Source: Speluncibacter jeojiensis (GTDB lineage Bacteria > Actinomycetota > Actinomycetes > Mycobacteriales > Mycobacteriaceae). Taken from it: DNA of 64,000 nt. The translations under genes were made by a program, and so were the position numbers. Shown piece by piece: positions 7,603 through 18,979 of the stretch; position 1 is the stretch's first letter, and each line of letters opens with the position of its first letter. The stretch is from NCBI RefSeq assembly GCF_029589495.1, contig NZ_JAAIVF010000001.1:124001-188000 (forward strand), written 5' to 3'. Under the pieces are notes generated by a model that was not told the DNA's origin, did not search any database, and saw nothing but the letters and a program-made list of their open reading frames with translations.

Positions 7603-9651
7603 GTGCGGGTGCCCGAACTCCCACCCGTCCCCGAACTGCTGGCCGTGGCGGTGCGTTCCCTCGGGGGCGCGGAGCGGCGGAACCAGCTGACGATGGCCTC
7701 CGCGGTCGCCCACTCGATCGAGTCCGGCGAGCACCTGGCCGTGCAGGCGGGGACCGGCACCGGCAAGTCGCTGGCGTATCTGGTGCCCAGCATTGCGCAC
7801 GCGGTCACCTCGGGACGGACCGTGATCGTCTCCACCGCGACCATCGCGCTGCAGCGCCAGCTGGTCGACCGCGACCTGCCGCGGCTCGCCGAGGCGTTGA
7901 AGTCGTCGCTGCACCGCACCCCGGAGTTCGCGATCCTCAAGGGCCGCGGCAACTACCTGTGCATGAACAAGATCCACACCGGCGCCGCGCCGGAGCCCGA
8001 CGAGCCGGCGGAGCTGTTCGACCCGTTCGCCGTCTCCCGGCTGGGCCGCGAGGTGCAGCGGCTGACCAAGTGGTCGTCGCAGACCGAGACCGGCGACCGC
8101 GACGAGCTGGTGCCCGGTGTCAGCGACCAGGCGTGGCGGCAGGTCAGTGTCAGCGCCCGCGAGTGCCTCGGCAAGTCGCGCTGCCCGGTCGGCGAGGACT
8201 GCTTCGCCGAGCAGGCCCGCGCGCTCGCGTCGAAGGTCGACGTCGTGGTCACCAACCACGCGTTGCTCGCGATCGACGCGATCACCGAGGTGTCGGTGCT
8301 GCCCGAGCACGACGTCGTGGTCATCGACGAGGCCCACGAGCTGGTCGACCGGGTCACCGGCATCGCGACCGCGGAACTGGCCGCGTCGACCGCCAGCGTC
8401 GCCGCCCGCCGCTGCGTCAAGCTGATCGAGGAGCAGGACGTCGACCGGCTCGAGGCCGCGGCCGAGAACTGGGGCCTGCTGCTCGAGGAATGCGCACCGG
8501 GACGCTGGGAGGCTCTGCCCGACGGCGCCGGTCCCGCGCTGGCCGCTGTGCGCGACGCCGCCTGGGCCGCCTACACCGCCGTCGGTCCCGTCAAGCCCGG
8601 CATGGTGACCGCCGAGCCGGAGGCCGCGGCCGCCCGCAACACCGCGCTCGCCGCGCTCGAGGAGGTGCACGACACCGCCGTGCGGGTGCTCACCGCGTTC
8701 GAGGAGCCGGACCCGTCCAAGCGCCGGGACGTGGTGTGGCTGTCGGCCGACGAGATCCGCGGCACCGTCCGGCGGGTGGTGCGCATCGCGCCGCTGTCGG
8801 TGGCGGGCCTATTGCGCAGCCGGCTGTTCGGCGAGTCGACGGTGGTGCTCACCTCGGCGACGCTGACCGTCGGCGGATCCTTCGACGGCCTCGCCGCGGC
8901 CTGGGGTCTGCCGTCCTCCTCGGGTGTGGTGGTCGACCCGGCGCTGGCGACCGGCAAGAAGGCCCCGTCGGATTCCGACGAGGTCGGCTGGAACTCGCTG
9001 GACGTCGGCTCCCCGTTCGACCACGCCCGCGCCGGGATCCTCTACACCGCCGAACACCTGCCCGCGCCCGGACGTGACGGGCTCTCCCCCGCCTACCTCG
9101 ACGAGATCGCAGAGCTGATCACCGCCGCCGGCGGGCGCACCCTCGGGTTGTTCTCGTCGATGCGCGCCGCGAAGGCCGCCGCCGAGGCGATGCGCGAGCG
9201 CCTCGACACCCCGGTGCTCTGCCAGGGCGAGGACGCAACCGGTCAACTCGTGCAGCGTTTCGCCGATGACGAGCAGACCTCACTGTTCGGCACACTGTCG
9301 CTGTGGCAGGGCGTGGATGTGCCGGGACCGTCGCTGTCGCTGGTGATCATCGACCGCATCCCGTTCCCCCGGCCGGACGATCCACTGCTGACCGCACGAC
9401 AGCGCGCAGTCGAATCCCGCGGCGGCAACGGCTTTCTCGCGGTCGCTGCGAACCACGCCGCACTGCTGCTGGCGCAGGGCGTGGGCCGGTTGCTGCGCAG
9501 CGTCGACGACAAGGGTGTGATCGCGATCCTCGATCCGCGGCTGAGCACCGCCCGCTACGGCGGGTACCTGCGGGCGTCGCTGCCGCCGTTCTGGCAGACG
9601 AGCGATCCGGCCGTGGTGCGCGGGGCGCTGAAACGCCTGCGCACTTCCTGA
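7603..9651 (+). CDS. dinG: DinG/XPD-family ATP-dependent DNA helicase with Fe-S cluster motif
   Basis: Superfamily 2, 5'-3' DNA helicase of the DinG/XPD type, 682 residues, matching Rv1329c in position beside pncB. Walker A is AGTGTGKS (49-56) and the DEAH box is at 242-245 (VVIDEAHE). Between them lie four cysteines at about 120, 188, 194 and 200 (NYLCMN, ECLGKSRCPVGEDC), the expected 4Fe-4S ligands. The C-terminal helicase domain carries LWQGVDVPGPSLSLVII and the QGVGRLLRS motif VI. The start is GTG 7603; a second GTG two codons in (7609) is equally plausible. No convincing LexA box was seen upstream, so SOS control is not supported. Confidence 0.94.
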   Translation: MRVPELPPVPELLAVAVRSLGGAERRNQLTMASAVAHSIESGEHLAVQAGTGTGKSLAYLVPSIAHAVTSGRTVIVSTATIALQRQLVDRDLPRLAEALKSSLHRTPEFAILKGRGNYLCMNKIHTGAAPEPDEPAELFDPFAVSRLGREVQRLTKWSSQTETGDRDELVPGVSDQAWRQVSVSARECLGKSRCPVGEDCFAEQARALASKVDVVVTNHALLAIDAITEVSVLPEHDVVVIDEAHELVDRVTGIATAELAASTASVAARRCVKLIEEQDVDRLEAAAENWGLLLEECAPGRWEALPDGAGPALAAVRDAAWAAYTAVGPVKPGMVTAEPEAAAARNTALAALEEVHDTAVRVLTAFEEPDPSKRRDVVWLSADEIRGTVRRVVRIAPLSVAGLLRSRLFGESTVVLTSATLTVGGSFDGLAAAWGLPSSSGVVVDPALATGKKAPSDSDEVGWNSLDVGSPFDHARAGILYTAEHLPAPGRDGLSPAYLDEIAELITAAGGRTLGLFSSMRAAKAAAEAMRERLDTPVLCQGEDATGQLVQRFADDEQTSLFGTLSLWQGVDVPGPSLSLVIIDRIPFPRPDDPLLTARQRAVESRGGNGFLAVAANHAALLLAQGVGRLLRSVDDKGVIAILDPRLSTARYGGYLRASLPPFWQTSDPAVVRGALKRLRTS

Positions 9652-9661
9652 CACGAATCCG

Positions 9662-10630
9662 TCAGGGCACGACCAGGATCCGGCCGTGTGGTCCGGCTTC
9701 CTGCCGCCGGTGTGCGTCCGCCGCCTGAGCCAGCGGCAGCCGGTCTGCGATGCGCGCCTTGAGGATTCCCGACTTCAGGCCATGGTTGACGACCTTCGCG
9801 GCGGCGGCCAGATCGTCGACGCCGGCGTTGCTGATCGCGAACCCGCGGATGCTCGCGTCGCGCACGTACAGTTGCCCAACCGGCAGGGTCGGCATGGTGG
9901 ACATGCCTGCCATCGCGATGATCCGGCCGCGGCGGGCCAGCAGCGGCACCGCGTGCTCGAGGTCGTGCACGCCCGCGTTGTCCCAGTAGACGTCCGCGCC
10001 GTCCGGTGCCAGTTCGGCCAGCCGCGCGAACAACTCCGGGTCGCGGTAGTCCACCACTTCCGCTGCGCCGCAACCCCGGCACCAATCGGCGTCTTCGGGC
10101 CGGGCGGTGGCGATGACCCGCGCACCCGCGGCCGCGGCCAGTTGGACGACGCAGCTGCCCACGCCTCCCGCCGCTCCCCCGACGATGATCGTCTCGCCCA
10201 CCCGGAGGCCCGCCTCACGGAACAGCCCCAGATGCGCGGTCGCCGCGGTGTGCAGCACCGCGGCCGCCGACTCCGCATCGACCCCGTCGGGCAGCCGGTA
10301 GAGCCGCTCCGCGGGGACGGCGGCGTACTGCGCGAACGAGCCCTGGCGGCCGCCGTGACCGAGACTGTTGCACCAGACCCGGTCGCCCACGGCAAAGCCG
10401 GTCGCCGTGGAGCCCACCTGCACGACCGTGCCGACCAGGTCCCGGCCGATCACGAACGGCGACGGCAGCGCGGTCCGGTAGGCGCCCGAGCGCACGAAGG
10501 TGTCGACGTGGTTGACGACGAGCGCCTCGGTGCGGACCAGCACCTGGTCGGCGGCCGGGCGGGGTGTCGGCAGCGGGCCGACGCGGATGGCGTCGGCCGT
10601 TCCCGGTTCGGTGATGTACGCAGCGGTCAT
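9662..10630 (-). CDS. Zinc-independent MDR/quinone oxidoreductase-like NAD(P)H dehydrogenase
   Basis: A 322-residue medium-chain dehydrogenase/reductase of the quinone-reductase branch. It has the GroES-like N-terminal domain (to about 125), VIGRDLVGTVVQVG, and a Rossmann domain with VGGAAGGVGSCVVQLAAAAGARVIATAR (about 150-177). The catalytic-zinc cysteine/histidine pattern of alcohol dehydrogenases is missing, as in quinone reductases; a Trp-Cys-Arg-Gly-Cys stretch (183-187) sits in the NADP-specificity region. Start ATG 10630 gives a normal N-terminus. It converges on dinG with only ten bases between. The substrate is unknown; an enoyl or quinone reduction is likely. Confidence 0.85.
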   Translation of the reverse strand: MTAAYITEPGTADAIRVGPLPTPRPAADQVLVRTEALVVNHVDTFVRSGAYRTALPSPFVIGRDLVGTVVQVGSTATGFAVGDRVWCNSLGHGGRQGSFAQYAAVPAERLYRLPDGVDAESAAAVLHTAATAHLGLFREAGLRVGETIIVGGAAGGVGSCVVQLAAAAGARVIATARPEDADWCRGCGAAEVVDYRDPELFARLAELAPDGADVYWDNAGVHDLEHAVPLLARRGRIIAMAGMSTMPTLPVGQLYVRDASIRGFAISNAGVDDLAAAAKVVNHGLKSGILKARIADRLPLAQAADAHRRQEAGPHGRILVVP

Positions 10631-10656
10631 CTGCGCCGGGACGTCGCCGGCCGGGC

Positions 10657-11160
10657 TCAAGCCTGTGCTCCCGGAAGGCCGTAGGTGCGGGCCCACGCCT
10701 GCGACAGCGTCCGCTCGTCCGCGCCGCCGAAGGTGTAGGCGGGCGACAACACGGGCAGCACCCGGTCCACGTGCACCAGCACCGCACGATGGGCCGGATA
10801 GCCGGGACCGTTGAGGTCGAGCAGCCAGGAGTGCAGCCACTCGTACACCTCGTCGCCGGGCTCGCGGAACTCGGCGGTGCCCTTGAACCGGTAGCCGCGC
10901 CGTCGCATGAAGTCGATCGAGTTGATCTCGATCCGGTTGTCGTGCGCCAGGTTCGCCATGGTGCCGGGAGAGGCGATGTCCATGAAGGCGATGTGCTCGT
11001 CGTCGCGGACGCGCATCGAACCCTTCGGCGACAGGTTGGGCGAGCCGTCCGGGCACACCGTCGCCACGAAGGACAGCCGGGCATCCTCCACGATCATCCG
11101 CATGTCGTCGTCGATCACGGGACCGGTCTTCGGATCAGTCACTGGATCTGTGTCAGCCAT
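10657..11160 (-). CDS. Pyridoxamine 5'-phosphate oxidase-fold (flavin-binding) protein
   Basis: A 167-residue split-barrel protein. DARLSFVATVCPDGSPNLSPKGSMRVRDDEHIAFMD is the typical FMN-binding opening of PPOX-like oxidoreductases, and NRIEINSIDFMRRRGYRFKGTAEF follows as in this subfamily. I chose ATG 11160 because AAAGGAAA stands just upstream as a ribosome binding site; the frame is open to 11259 but lacks family similarity. It lies 26 bases upstream of the quinone-reductase-like gene on the same strand, so the two may form a redox operon. The substrate, and whether the cofactor is FMN or F420, are unknown. Confidence 0.85.
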   Translation of the reverse strand: MADTDPVTDPKTGPVIDDDMRMIVEDARLSFVATVCPDGSPNLSPKGSMRVRDDEHIAFMDIASPGTMANLAHDNRIEINSIDFMRRRGYRFKGTAEFREPGDEVYEWLHSWLLDLNGPGYPAHRAVLVHVDRVLPVLSPAYTFGGADERTLSQAWARTYGLPGAQA

Positions 11161-11457
11161 CAGTTTCCTTTCTCGACATCGGCACGCATCGGCCGCCGCT
11201 TCCACAATGGCCCCGGCCGCTCTCGCGACCGTCCGGGCTGGCCGCAAGCCCGCGTGCATGCCACATCGCCATCCACTATGCGCCGGATCTCTTCACGCGT
11301 ACTCGGCCGAGATGATTGCAGAGCGCGGTGAGTGCTTCGTCGTGGTTCCAGACCAAAGGTGATCACGGCGACCAAGATCCACAGATCGCTGGAACCCTCC
11401 CGTAGCTGATCGGGTTGGTCGCGTGCCTGACCTCCAGTTATGCGTCAGAGTTAGGGC
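11161..11457. other. Intergenic stretch, no gene recognised
   Basis: About 300 bases between the divergent PPOX-fold gene and the hypothetical gene at 11458. It should carry the promoters of both. Base composition is less GC-rich than its surroundings. I saw no RNA gene, long repeat or convincing operator. Confidence 0.5.
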
Positions 11458-12135
11458 ATGAACGAACTGCCAGCGGAGAGGCTTGCTCGCCAGATCACGG
11501 AACGTCACGGCCGGGAGCTCGACGCGCACCGCAGCGAGATCAACGAGCAGCTCGCTGATTTCCGTGCGCACGGCCGGCTGCCTTCGGCCGCTCGGCGCCT
11601 GCCGAGCATCTCCGCGCGAAGCTTCGAGGCCGAGGACATCGAGCTTGATCTGGCCATCGGAGTGCGCGAAGCGGCACAGTTCGGTTCGATCCGACGACCT
11701 GGGCCGGCCCCGGATGACTTCGATTGGGTCCGCGCTGGGGTCGGCGGAACCACCGCGTACCCACAGAAGCTCGCGCCGACGAATGATGACGCGCTCCGTT
11801 CGAGGCTCGACAGCGACGGCGATGTCCTCCCTGCCGCACATGTGTCCAGCGGGTGCTCGCCCGTGAGCCTGTCGGCATGGGGGCTGCAAGTCTTGAGCAC
11901 ACTCGCGGACGAACTCACGCTTGCTGCAAAACTCTCTCATCGAACCTATGTGTGGGAAAGCTGTCAGCTCGACGGAGAGGCATTGACCGTCCGCTACCGC
12001 CCGACAACCAAGGTCGAAGCGGATCTGCCGGAAACGCATCCACCGGAAAGACGTTCGAGAGTACTTGGCCGCCGACGTCGACGACGACCCTGGCTCGGTG
12101 GGGTAGATCAGGCCGTATCCGACGACCCAGGTTGA
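11458..12135 (+). CDS. Hypothetical protein, unrecognised family
   Basis: A 225-residue open frame I cannot assign. The first 190 residues look like a genuine soluble protein: a charged helical start (ELPAERLARQITERHGRELDAHRSEINEQL), a middle with SISARSFEAEDIELDLAIGVREAA, and WESCQLDGEALTVRYRP. The last 30 residues are an Arg-rich tail ([18 protein letters not shown]) that reads like run-on through the opposite gene, so the true 3' end may be damaged. Codon third positions favour G/C but less than in flanking genes. No clear ribosome binding site precedes ATG 11458. It overlaps the convergent gene at 11915-12367 by about 220 bases. Confidence 0.45.
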   Translation: MNELPAERLARQITERHGRELDAHRSEINEQLADFRAHGRLPSAARRLPSISARSFEAEDIELDLAIGVREAAQFGSIRRPGPAPDDFDWVRAGVGGTTAYPQKLAPTNDDALRSRLDSDGDVLPAAHVSSGCSPVSLSAWGLQVLSTLADELTLAAKLSHRTYVWESCQLDGEALTVRYRPTTKVEADLPETHPPERRSRVLGRRRRRRPWLGGVDQAVSDDPG

Positions 12136-12367
12136 GTGGACCAGCCATCCAGTTCCCGTCACCGGGAAGGTTCTCCTTCGCGACAAGCGTGAATGCCACG
12201 CCGATGGCTTCCGCAGCATCCCCCTCCAAGACCGCGAGCGCGATCTGACTCCGCTCAACGTAGGACTCCCATTCGGGATCATCGCCCGCGTACGCGAAAT
12301 CTATCCGTTCTCCCATTCGCGCGATCGTGCTCGCTCTGATCGGTGCAACCGACTCAGGTGTCGCCAT
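11915..12367 (-). CDS. Hypothetical protein, unrecognised family
   Basis: A 150-residue frame preceded by a GAGAG ribosome-binding-like sequence before ATG 12367. The N-terminal two thirds have normal protein composition (RIDFAYAGDDPEWESYVERSQIALAVLEGDAAEAIGVAFTLVAKENLPGDGNW, written here in parts as 'GERIDFAYAGDDPEWESY' and 'SQIALAVLEGDAAEAIGVAF'). The last 45 residues overlap the opposite hypothetical gene and are less convincing. It has no signal peptide or membrane segment. Either both genes are real with overlapping 3' ends, or one or both are truncated by a past rearrangement. Function unknown. Confidence 0.45.
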   Translation of the reverse strand: MATPESVAPIRASTIARMGERIDFAYAGDDPEWESYVERSQIALAVLEGDAAEAIGVAFTLVAKENLPGDGNWMAGPLNLGRRIRPDLPHRARVVVDVGGQVLSNVFPVDAFPADPLRPWLSGGSGRSMPLRRADSFPTHRFDERVLQQA

Positions 12368-12434
12368 CGCTCTCGACGATTCGGATCACCGATTCGATCG
12401 GCGTGGGCGCACATAGCCGGCCCCGGACACGCGG

Positions 12435-14542
<2,108 letters not shown>

Positions 14543-16267
14543 TCAGCGGGCGCTGGTGTCGACCAGTTCCTCGGACTTGTGTCCGTGGCCGCCGCCGACA
14601 TGCAGCTCGTCGCGCATGCGCTCGACCATGTGCGGGTAGTGCAGCTCGAACGCCGGGCGCTCCGAACGGATGCGGGGCAGTTCGGTGAAGTTGTGCCGCG
14701 GCGGCGGGCAGCTGGTCGCCCACTCGAGCGAGTTGCCGTAGCCCCACGGGTCGTCCACGGTGACGACCTCGCCGTAGCGGTAGCTGCGGAAGACGTTCCA
14801 GATGAACGGCAGCGTCGAGGCGCCGAGGATGAACGCACCGATCGTCGAGATCGTGTTCAGCGTGGTGAACCCGTCGGTGGGCAGGTAGTCGACGTAACGC
14901 CGCGGCATGCCCTCGTTGCCCAGCCAGTGCTGCACCAGGAAGGTGGCGTGGAAGCCCAGGAAGGTGGTCCAGAAGTGCCACTTGCCGAGCTTCTCGTCGA
15001 GCATGCGTCCGGTCATCTTCGGGAACCAGAAGTAGATGCCGGCGTAGGTGGCGAACACGATCGTGCCGAAGAGCACGTAGTGGAAGTGCGCCACCACGAA
15101 GTAGGTGTCACTGACGTGGAAGTCGATCGCCGGGCTGGCGAGCAGCACACCGGTCAGACCGCCGAAGAGGAAGGTGACGATGAAGCCGACCGAGAACAGC
15201 ATCGGCGTTTCGAACGTCATGTGGCCCTTCCACATGGTGCCGATCCAGTTGAAGAACTTCACACCGGTCGGAACCGCGATCAGGAAGGTCATGAAGCTGA
15301 AGAACGGGAGCAGCACGGCGCCGGTGGCGTACATGTGGTGCGCCCACACCGCAACCGACAGGGCGGCGATGGAGATGGTCGCGTACACCAGGCCCTTGTA
15401 GCCGAAGATCGGCTTGCGGGCGAACACCGGGAAGATCTCCGAGACGATGCCGAAGAAGGGCAGCGCGATAATGTACACCTCGGGGTGGCCGAAGAACCAG
15501 AACATGTGCTGATAGAGCATGACGCCGCCGTTGGCGGGGTCGAACAGGTGCGCACCGAATCTGCGGTCGACCTCCAGGCCCATCAGCGCCGCGGTTAGCA
15601 GCGGGAAGGCCAGCAGGATCAGCACGCTGGTGACGAAGATGTTCCAGGTGAAGATCGGCATGCGGAACATCGTCATGCCGGGCGCGCGCAGGCAGATCAC
15701 AGTGGTGATCATGTTGACGCCGCCGAGGATCGTGCCGAGACCGGAGACGGCCAGGCCCAGGATCCACATGTCGGCACCGGAACCCGGGGAGTGCAGCGCA
15801 TCCGAGAGCGGGGTGTAGGCGGTCCAGCCGAAGTCGGCGGCACCACCGGGGGTGATGAAGCCGGCGGTCGCGATGAGCGAACCGAACAGGTACAGCCAGT
15901 AGCTGAACGCATTCAGACGCGGGAAGGCGACATCGGGGGCGCCGATCTGCAGCGGAAGGATGTAGTTGGCGAAACCGAACACGATCGGGGTCGCGTACAT
16001 CAGCAGCATGATCGTGCCGTGCATGGTGAACAGCTGGTTGAACTGCTCGTTGGACAGGAACTGCTGTCCGGGGCGGGCCAACTCGGCGCGCATCAGCAGC
16101 GCCATGAGTCCACCGACCAGGAAGAACGAGAAGGCCGTGAACATGTACATGATGCCCAGGACCTTCGGGTCCGTGGTCGTGATCATCTTGTAGATGAAGG
16201 TGCCTTTGAGACCCTGCCTGGGCGGGTATGGCCTGGCAAGTACCGGCTTGGGCGCTACCGCGGTCAC
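14543..16267 (-). CDS. ctaD: Cytochrome c oxidase subunit I (aa3-type)
   Basis: Catalytic subunit of the terminal oxidase that reduces O2 to water at haem a3/CuB and pumps protons across the cytoplasmic membrane. The 574 residues include twelve expected helices. Diagnostic motifs are [10 protein letters not shown] (low-spin haem histidine), [10 protein letters not shown] with the His-Tyr crosslink of the CuB site, WAHHMYATG (two CuB histidines) and [11 protein letters not shown] (haem a3 and haem a ligands). The start is GTG with GGAGGAGCA upstream. The other subunits (ctaC/E) and the bc1 complex are not in the window, as usual for actinobacteria. Order serB-ctaD-fecB matches M. tuberculosis Rv3042c-Rv3044. 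Confidence 0.97.
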   Translation of the reverse strand: MTAVAPKPVLARPYPPRQGLKGTFIYKMITTTDPKVLGIMYMFTAFSFFLVGGLMALLMRAELARPGQQFLSNEQFNQLFTMHGTIMLLMYATPIVFGFANYILPLQIGAPDVAFPRLNAFSYWLYLFGSLIATAGFITPGGAADFGWTAYTPLSDALHSPGSGADMWILGLAVSGLGTILGGVNMITTVICLRAPGMTMFRMPIFTWNIFVTSVLILLAFPLLTAALMGLEVDRRFGAHLFDPANGGVMLYQHMFWFFGHPEVYIIALPFFGIVSEIFPVFARKPIFGYKGLVYATISIAALSVAVWAHHMYATGAVLLPFFSFMTFLIAVPTGVKFFNWIGTMWKGHMTFETPMLFSVGFIVTFLFGGLTGVLLASPAIDFHVSDTYFVVAHFHYVLFGTIVFATYAGIYFWFPKMTGRMLDEKLGKWHFWTTFLGFHATFLVQHWLGNEGMPRRYVDYLPTDGFTTLNTISTIGAFILGASTLPFIWNVFRSYRYGEVVTVDDPWGYGNSLEWATSCPPPRHNFTELPRIRSERPAFELHYPHMVERMRDELHVGGGHGHKSEELVDTSAR

Positions 16268-16525
16268 ACTGCTCCTCCTGACTGTGCGTCCGCATCCGGC
16301 ATACCCGGGCGAACGTCCTCTTCCCTTGCGCTGCGGAGAAGCTTAAACCCCGTCGCGAACCCCCTCGGACCCGGTCCTACGGAACGTCGTATTTGGCTGG
16401 TATCCGCTCGCGGACCCCGTCTGCGGGCACCGTCCGTGCCAGCAGGTTCACGATCACGACCGCGCGGGACCGGGTGTTAACCTCGGCGCGGCAACCCCGC
16501 CGCCGGTCACCTCTGGGAGAGTTCC

Positions 16526-17653
16526 GTGCCCGTTCGTCCCCACATCCCCGCCGGATCTCCCGGGCGTCGCGTTCCCGCGCGTCGCCGCGGCCCTGGCCGG
16601 GCCGCCGTCGCGATGTCCACGACCGCCGTGGCACTGCTCGCGGCGGTGACACTCGCGGGCTGTTCGACCACCGCGACGATCGACCAACAGGAGAGCTCGA
16701 TCGTCAAGAGCACGACCCGGGTCGCCGGGGCCGAGGTGCTCGGCAACGCGCGTCACCCCGAGACCGCGTGCGGGCCGACCGCGCCCGTCGACCCAGCCGG
16801 AACGACGGGCGCGACCCGCCAGGTCACCGACGCCGCGGGCACCACCGCCGTCCCGACCGATCCCACCCGGATCGTGGTGCTCGATCCGTCGCAGCTCGAC
16901 GCCGCGTGCGCACTGGGCCTGCAGGACCGGGTCGTCGGCGCGGCCACCCTGAACGCGGGCGGCGGCCAGCCGGAGTACCTGGGGCCGGTCATCGGCAAGG
17001 TCCCGGCGGTGGGCACGCTCGCCGCCCCCGACCTCGGCCGCATCGCCGACCTGAAGCCGGACCTGATCCTCGGCGCCGCGTCCGCCACCCCGCAGCTGCG
17101 CGACCGGCTGAGCGCGATCGCCCCGACCGTGCTCGTCGACACCTCACCGACGGCGTGGCGGCAGTCCCTGCTGGTCGACGCCGCCGCCCTCGGCCGCGCG
17201 GCGAGCGGCCAGGACCTGCTCGACCGATTCGATCAGGACTCCGCCGCGGCGGGCAAGGACCTGCACGCCACCCAGACCCAGGCGTCGATCGTGCGGTTCA
17301 CCGGTGACGCAATCGAGCTGTACGGGCCTGCCAGCTTCGCAGGCCAGGTCCTCACCGACGTCGGCGTGCAGCGCCCGGCACCGCAGCGCTTCACCGACCA
17401 CCCCGACGTCCAGATCGACACCGGCCGGCTGTCCGAGGCCGATGGCGACGTCATCTACACCAGTTTCGCCGGGGCGCAAGGCCTTTCGCACGGCAAGGAC
17501 GTGATGGAGACCGACGCCTGGAAGGACCTGGGCGGCTCGCTCAACCGCACCTTCGCGGTCAGCGACGAGATCTGGATCCACGGGGTCGGGCTGGTCGCCG
17601 CCCGCGACATCGTCGACGACCTGCGGTTGTCACTGAACAACTACGTAGGGTGA
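16526..17653 (+). CDS. fecB: Iron-siderophore/haem-type substrate-binding lipoprotein (FecB-like)
   Basis: Periplasmic-binding-protein-fold lipoprotein, 375 residues, orthologous by context to Rv3044 (FecB), which has been linked to siderophore and haem acquisition. A Lys/Arg-rich leader is followed by a hydrophobic helix and the lipobox LAGC (Cys46). The ligand-binding fold starts near PTRIVVLDPSQLDAACALGL, with DRVVGAATLN, DLKPDLILGA and the long connecting helix of class III binding proteins. The start is GTG 16526 with GGGAGAG upstream. It is divergent from ctaD. Only a half-site resembling an iron box (gttaacctcgg) occurs upstream, so direct iron control is uncertain. Confidence 0.88.
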   Translation: MPVRPHIPAGSPGRRVPARRRGPGRAAVAMSTTAVALLAAVTLAGCSTTATIDQQESSIVKSTTRVAGAEVLGNARHPETACGPTAPVDPAGTTGATRQVTDAAGTTAVPTDPTRIVVLDPSQLDAACALGLQDRVVGAATLNAGGGQPEYLGPVIGKVPAVGTLAAPDLGRIADLKPDLILGAASATPQLRDRLSAIAPTVLVDTSPTAWRQSLLVDAAALGRAASGQDLLDRFDQDSAAAGKDLHATQTQASIVRFTGDAIELYGPASFAGQVLTDVGVQRPAPQRFTDHPDVQIDTGRLSEADGDVIYTSFAGAQGLSHGKDVMETDAWKDLGGSLNRTFAVSDEIWIHGVGLVAARDIVDDLRLSLNNYVG

Positions 17654-17694
17654 CCCGGGGGTGACGGGGCCCACAGAGCCCTAGGTCCCGATTA

Positions 17695-17713
17695 TTAGGC
17701 TAGGCTTGCCAAT
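17695..17713 (+). promoter_or_regulatory. IdeR/DtxR-type iron box
   Basis: TTAGGCTAGGCTTGCCAAT matches the known IdeR/DtxR consensus TTAGGTTAGGCTAACCTAA at 14 of 19 positions, including the central TAGGCT. It lies 15-50 bases ahead of the HtaA-domain gene, where a repressor would block transcription when iron is plentiful. Confidence 0.7.
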
Positions 17714-17727
17714 ATTGCCGAGCCGGT

Positions 17728-18858
17728 GTGATGATGCGAGCCATGATCGTTGATTCACGCCCCCGACGACGCCTCGGTGGTCTCCGGTTGGTTGCCGCCG
17801 CCGCGATCGCCGCGACCGCAGCACTGACCGCACCCGCCGTCGCCTCCGCCGCGCCGACCACGCCCGGTGCCGGTTCCGCTCCCTCGATCGAGGTCTTCGC
17901 CGCCGACGCGGTCACCCCGCTGGGCGACACCTCGGTGCACCCCGGCGACCAGGTGGTCGTGAAGGGTCGCGGTTTCGATCCGAACGCCGACACCGGAGGC
18001 TGGCCGGTGCCGGTGCCGCCCGGCGTGCCGCACGGCACCTTCGTCGCGTTCGGCGCCTTCGCGCCGGAGTGGCGACCCTCGCAGGGCGCCCCGGAGAGTT
18101 CGCGCGAGGTAACCCGTAGCGGCATGTCCTGGGTGCTGTCGCGTCGCGCGCTCGATCGGGTGCCGAGCGCACCGTTCGACCTGCAGCGCACCATCCGTCA
18201 GCAGTGGGTCCCGCTCGACGACGACGGCACCTTCACCGCGAAGCTGACCATCAAGGCACCGCCGGCGGTGCCCGCGGACGGCCGGTACGGCATCTACACG
18301 TACGCGGCGGCCGGCGCGGTCGCCGCGGACGAGGAGCTGTCGGTGCCGATCAACTTCGACCCGGCGCCCGGACCGAACACGCCGCAGGCGCCGGCCGAGG
18401 ACATGGTGTGGGGCGTGGCCCCGGGCTACACCGACCTCGTCACCGGCACCACGCAGGGCGCGGTCGTCGGCAGCGGCGGCGCGGCCGTCCGCAAGGACGG
18501 GCAGCTGACGTTCGCGCTGGCGGGCTCGGAAGTGAACCCGGCGACCGGCTACGGCACCGTGCGCTATCGCGGAACCGTGGTGTCCTCCACCAGGTTCCAC
18601 CTGCTCGAGATCGCGCTGCGCGACCCGTGGGTGGAGTTCACCCCGAACGGCACCTGGCTGTCGGCACAGACCTCCACCGGCGACACGGTGGGCACCGATT
18701 CACTGACCCGGATCCGTGTCGCGCGCTTGGACACCGGAGCCGACGGCGCCCGGCACGACTGGGCCGCTGTCCCGGCGACGTTCACCGCTCCGCTGCAACC
18801 GACGGTGCTGCTCCCCTACTCCGGGCAGCCCGCCGCGCCGGTGACCTTCCGGTACTGA
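17728..18858 (+). CDS. Secreted HtaA-domain protein (probable haem binding)
   Basis: Exported 376-residue protein. A signal peptide ([20 protein letters not shown]...ASAA, cleavage near residue 42) precedes a beta-rich region with the phrase [16 protein letters not shown]. The C-terminal part from about residue 220 resembles an HtaA domain: [12 protein letters not shown], a [10 protein letters not shown] strand, [24 protein letters not shown] and a final [10 protein letters not shown]. HtaA domains bind haem in Corynebacterium surface proteins. There is no C-terminal membrane anchor, so it is probably secreted or attached otherwise. The upstream iron box supports iron-repressed expression. 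ATGs at 17728, 17731 and 17743 are all possible starts. Confidence 0.7.
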   Translation: MMMRAMIVDSRPRRRLGGLRLVAAAAIAATAALTAPAVASAAPTTPGAGSAPSIEVFAADAVTPLGDTSVHPGDQVVVKGRGFDPNADTGGWPVPVPPGVPHGTFVAFGAFAPEWRPSQGAPESSREVTRSGMSWVLSRRALDRVPSAPFDLQRTIRQQWVPLDDDGTFTAKLTIKAPPAVPADGRYGIYTYAAAGAVAADEELSVPINFDPAPGPNTPQAPAEDMVWGVAPGYTDLVTGTTQGAVVGSGGAAVRKDGQLTFALAGSEVNPATGYGTVRYRGTVVSSTRFHLLEIALRDPWVEFTPNGTWLSAQTSTGDTVGTDSLTRIRVARLDTGADGARHDWAAVPATFTAPLQPTVLLPYSGQPAAPVTFRY

Positions 18859-18868
18859 GCAACGACAC

Positions 18869-18904
18869 GCGCGCCCGGCCGGTCACATGACCGGCCGGGC
18901 GCGC
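18869..18904. terminator. Bidirectional terminator hairpin
   Basis: Perfect 17-bp inverted repeat (GCGCGCCCGGCCGGTCA and its complement) with two central bases, placed between the converging HtaA-domain gene and the Gly-rich secreted protein gene. It can serve both strands. Confidence 0.8.
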
Positions 18905-18979
18905 GGGCTTCGGTTGTACTGCTGCGGGATCGGGCCCGACAGGAGCCGGTCCAGCAGGATTCGGCCCAGCAGGATTCGG

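Noticed and set aside
7520-7603. LexA/SOS box for dinG
   Set aside because: No palindrome of the TCGAAC...GTTCGA type was found upstream, and the gene appears to follow pncA within the same transcript.
16440-16525. Possible IdeR box upstream of fecB
   Set aside because: Only a half-site (gttaacctcgg) is present; the left half does not match.
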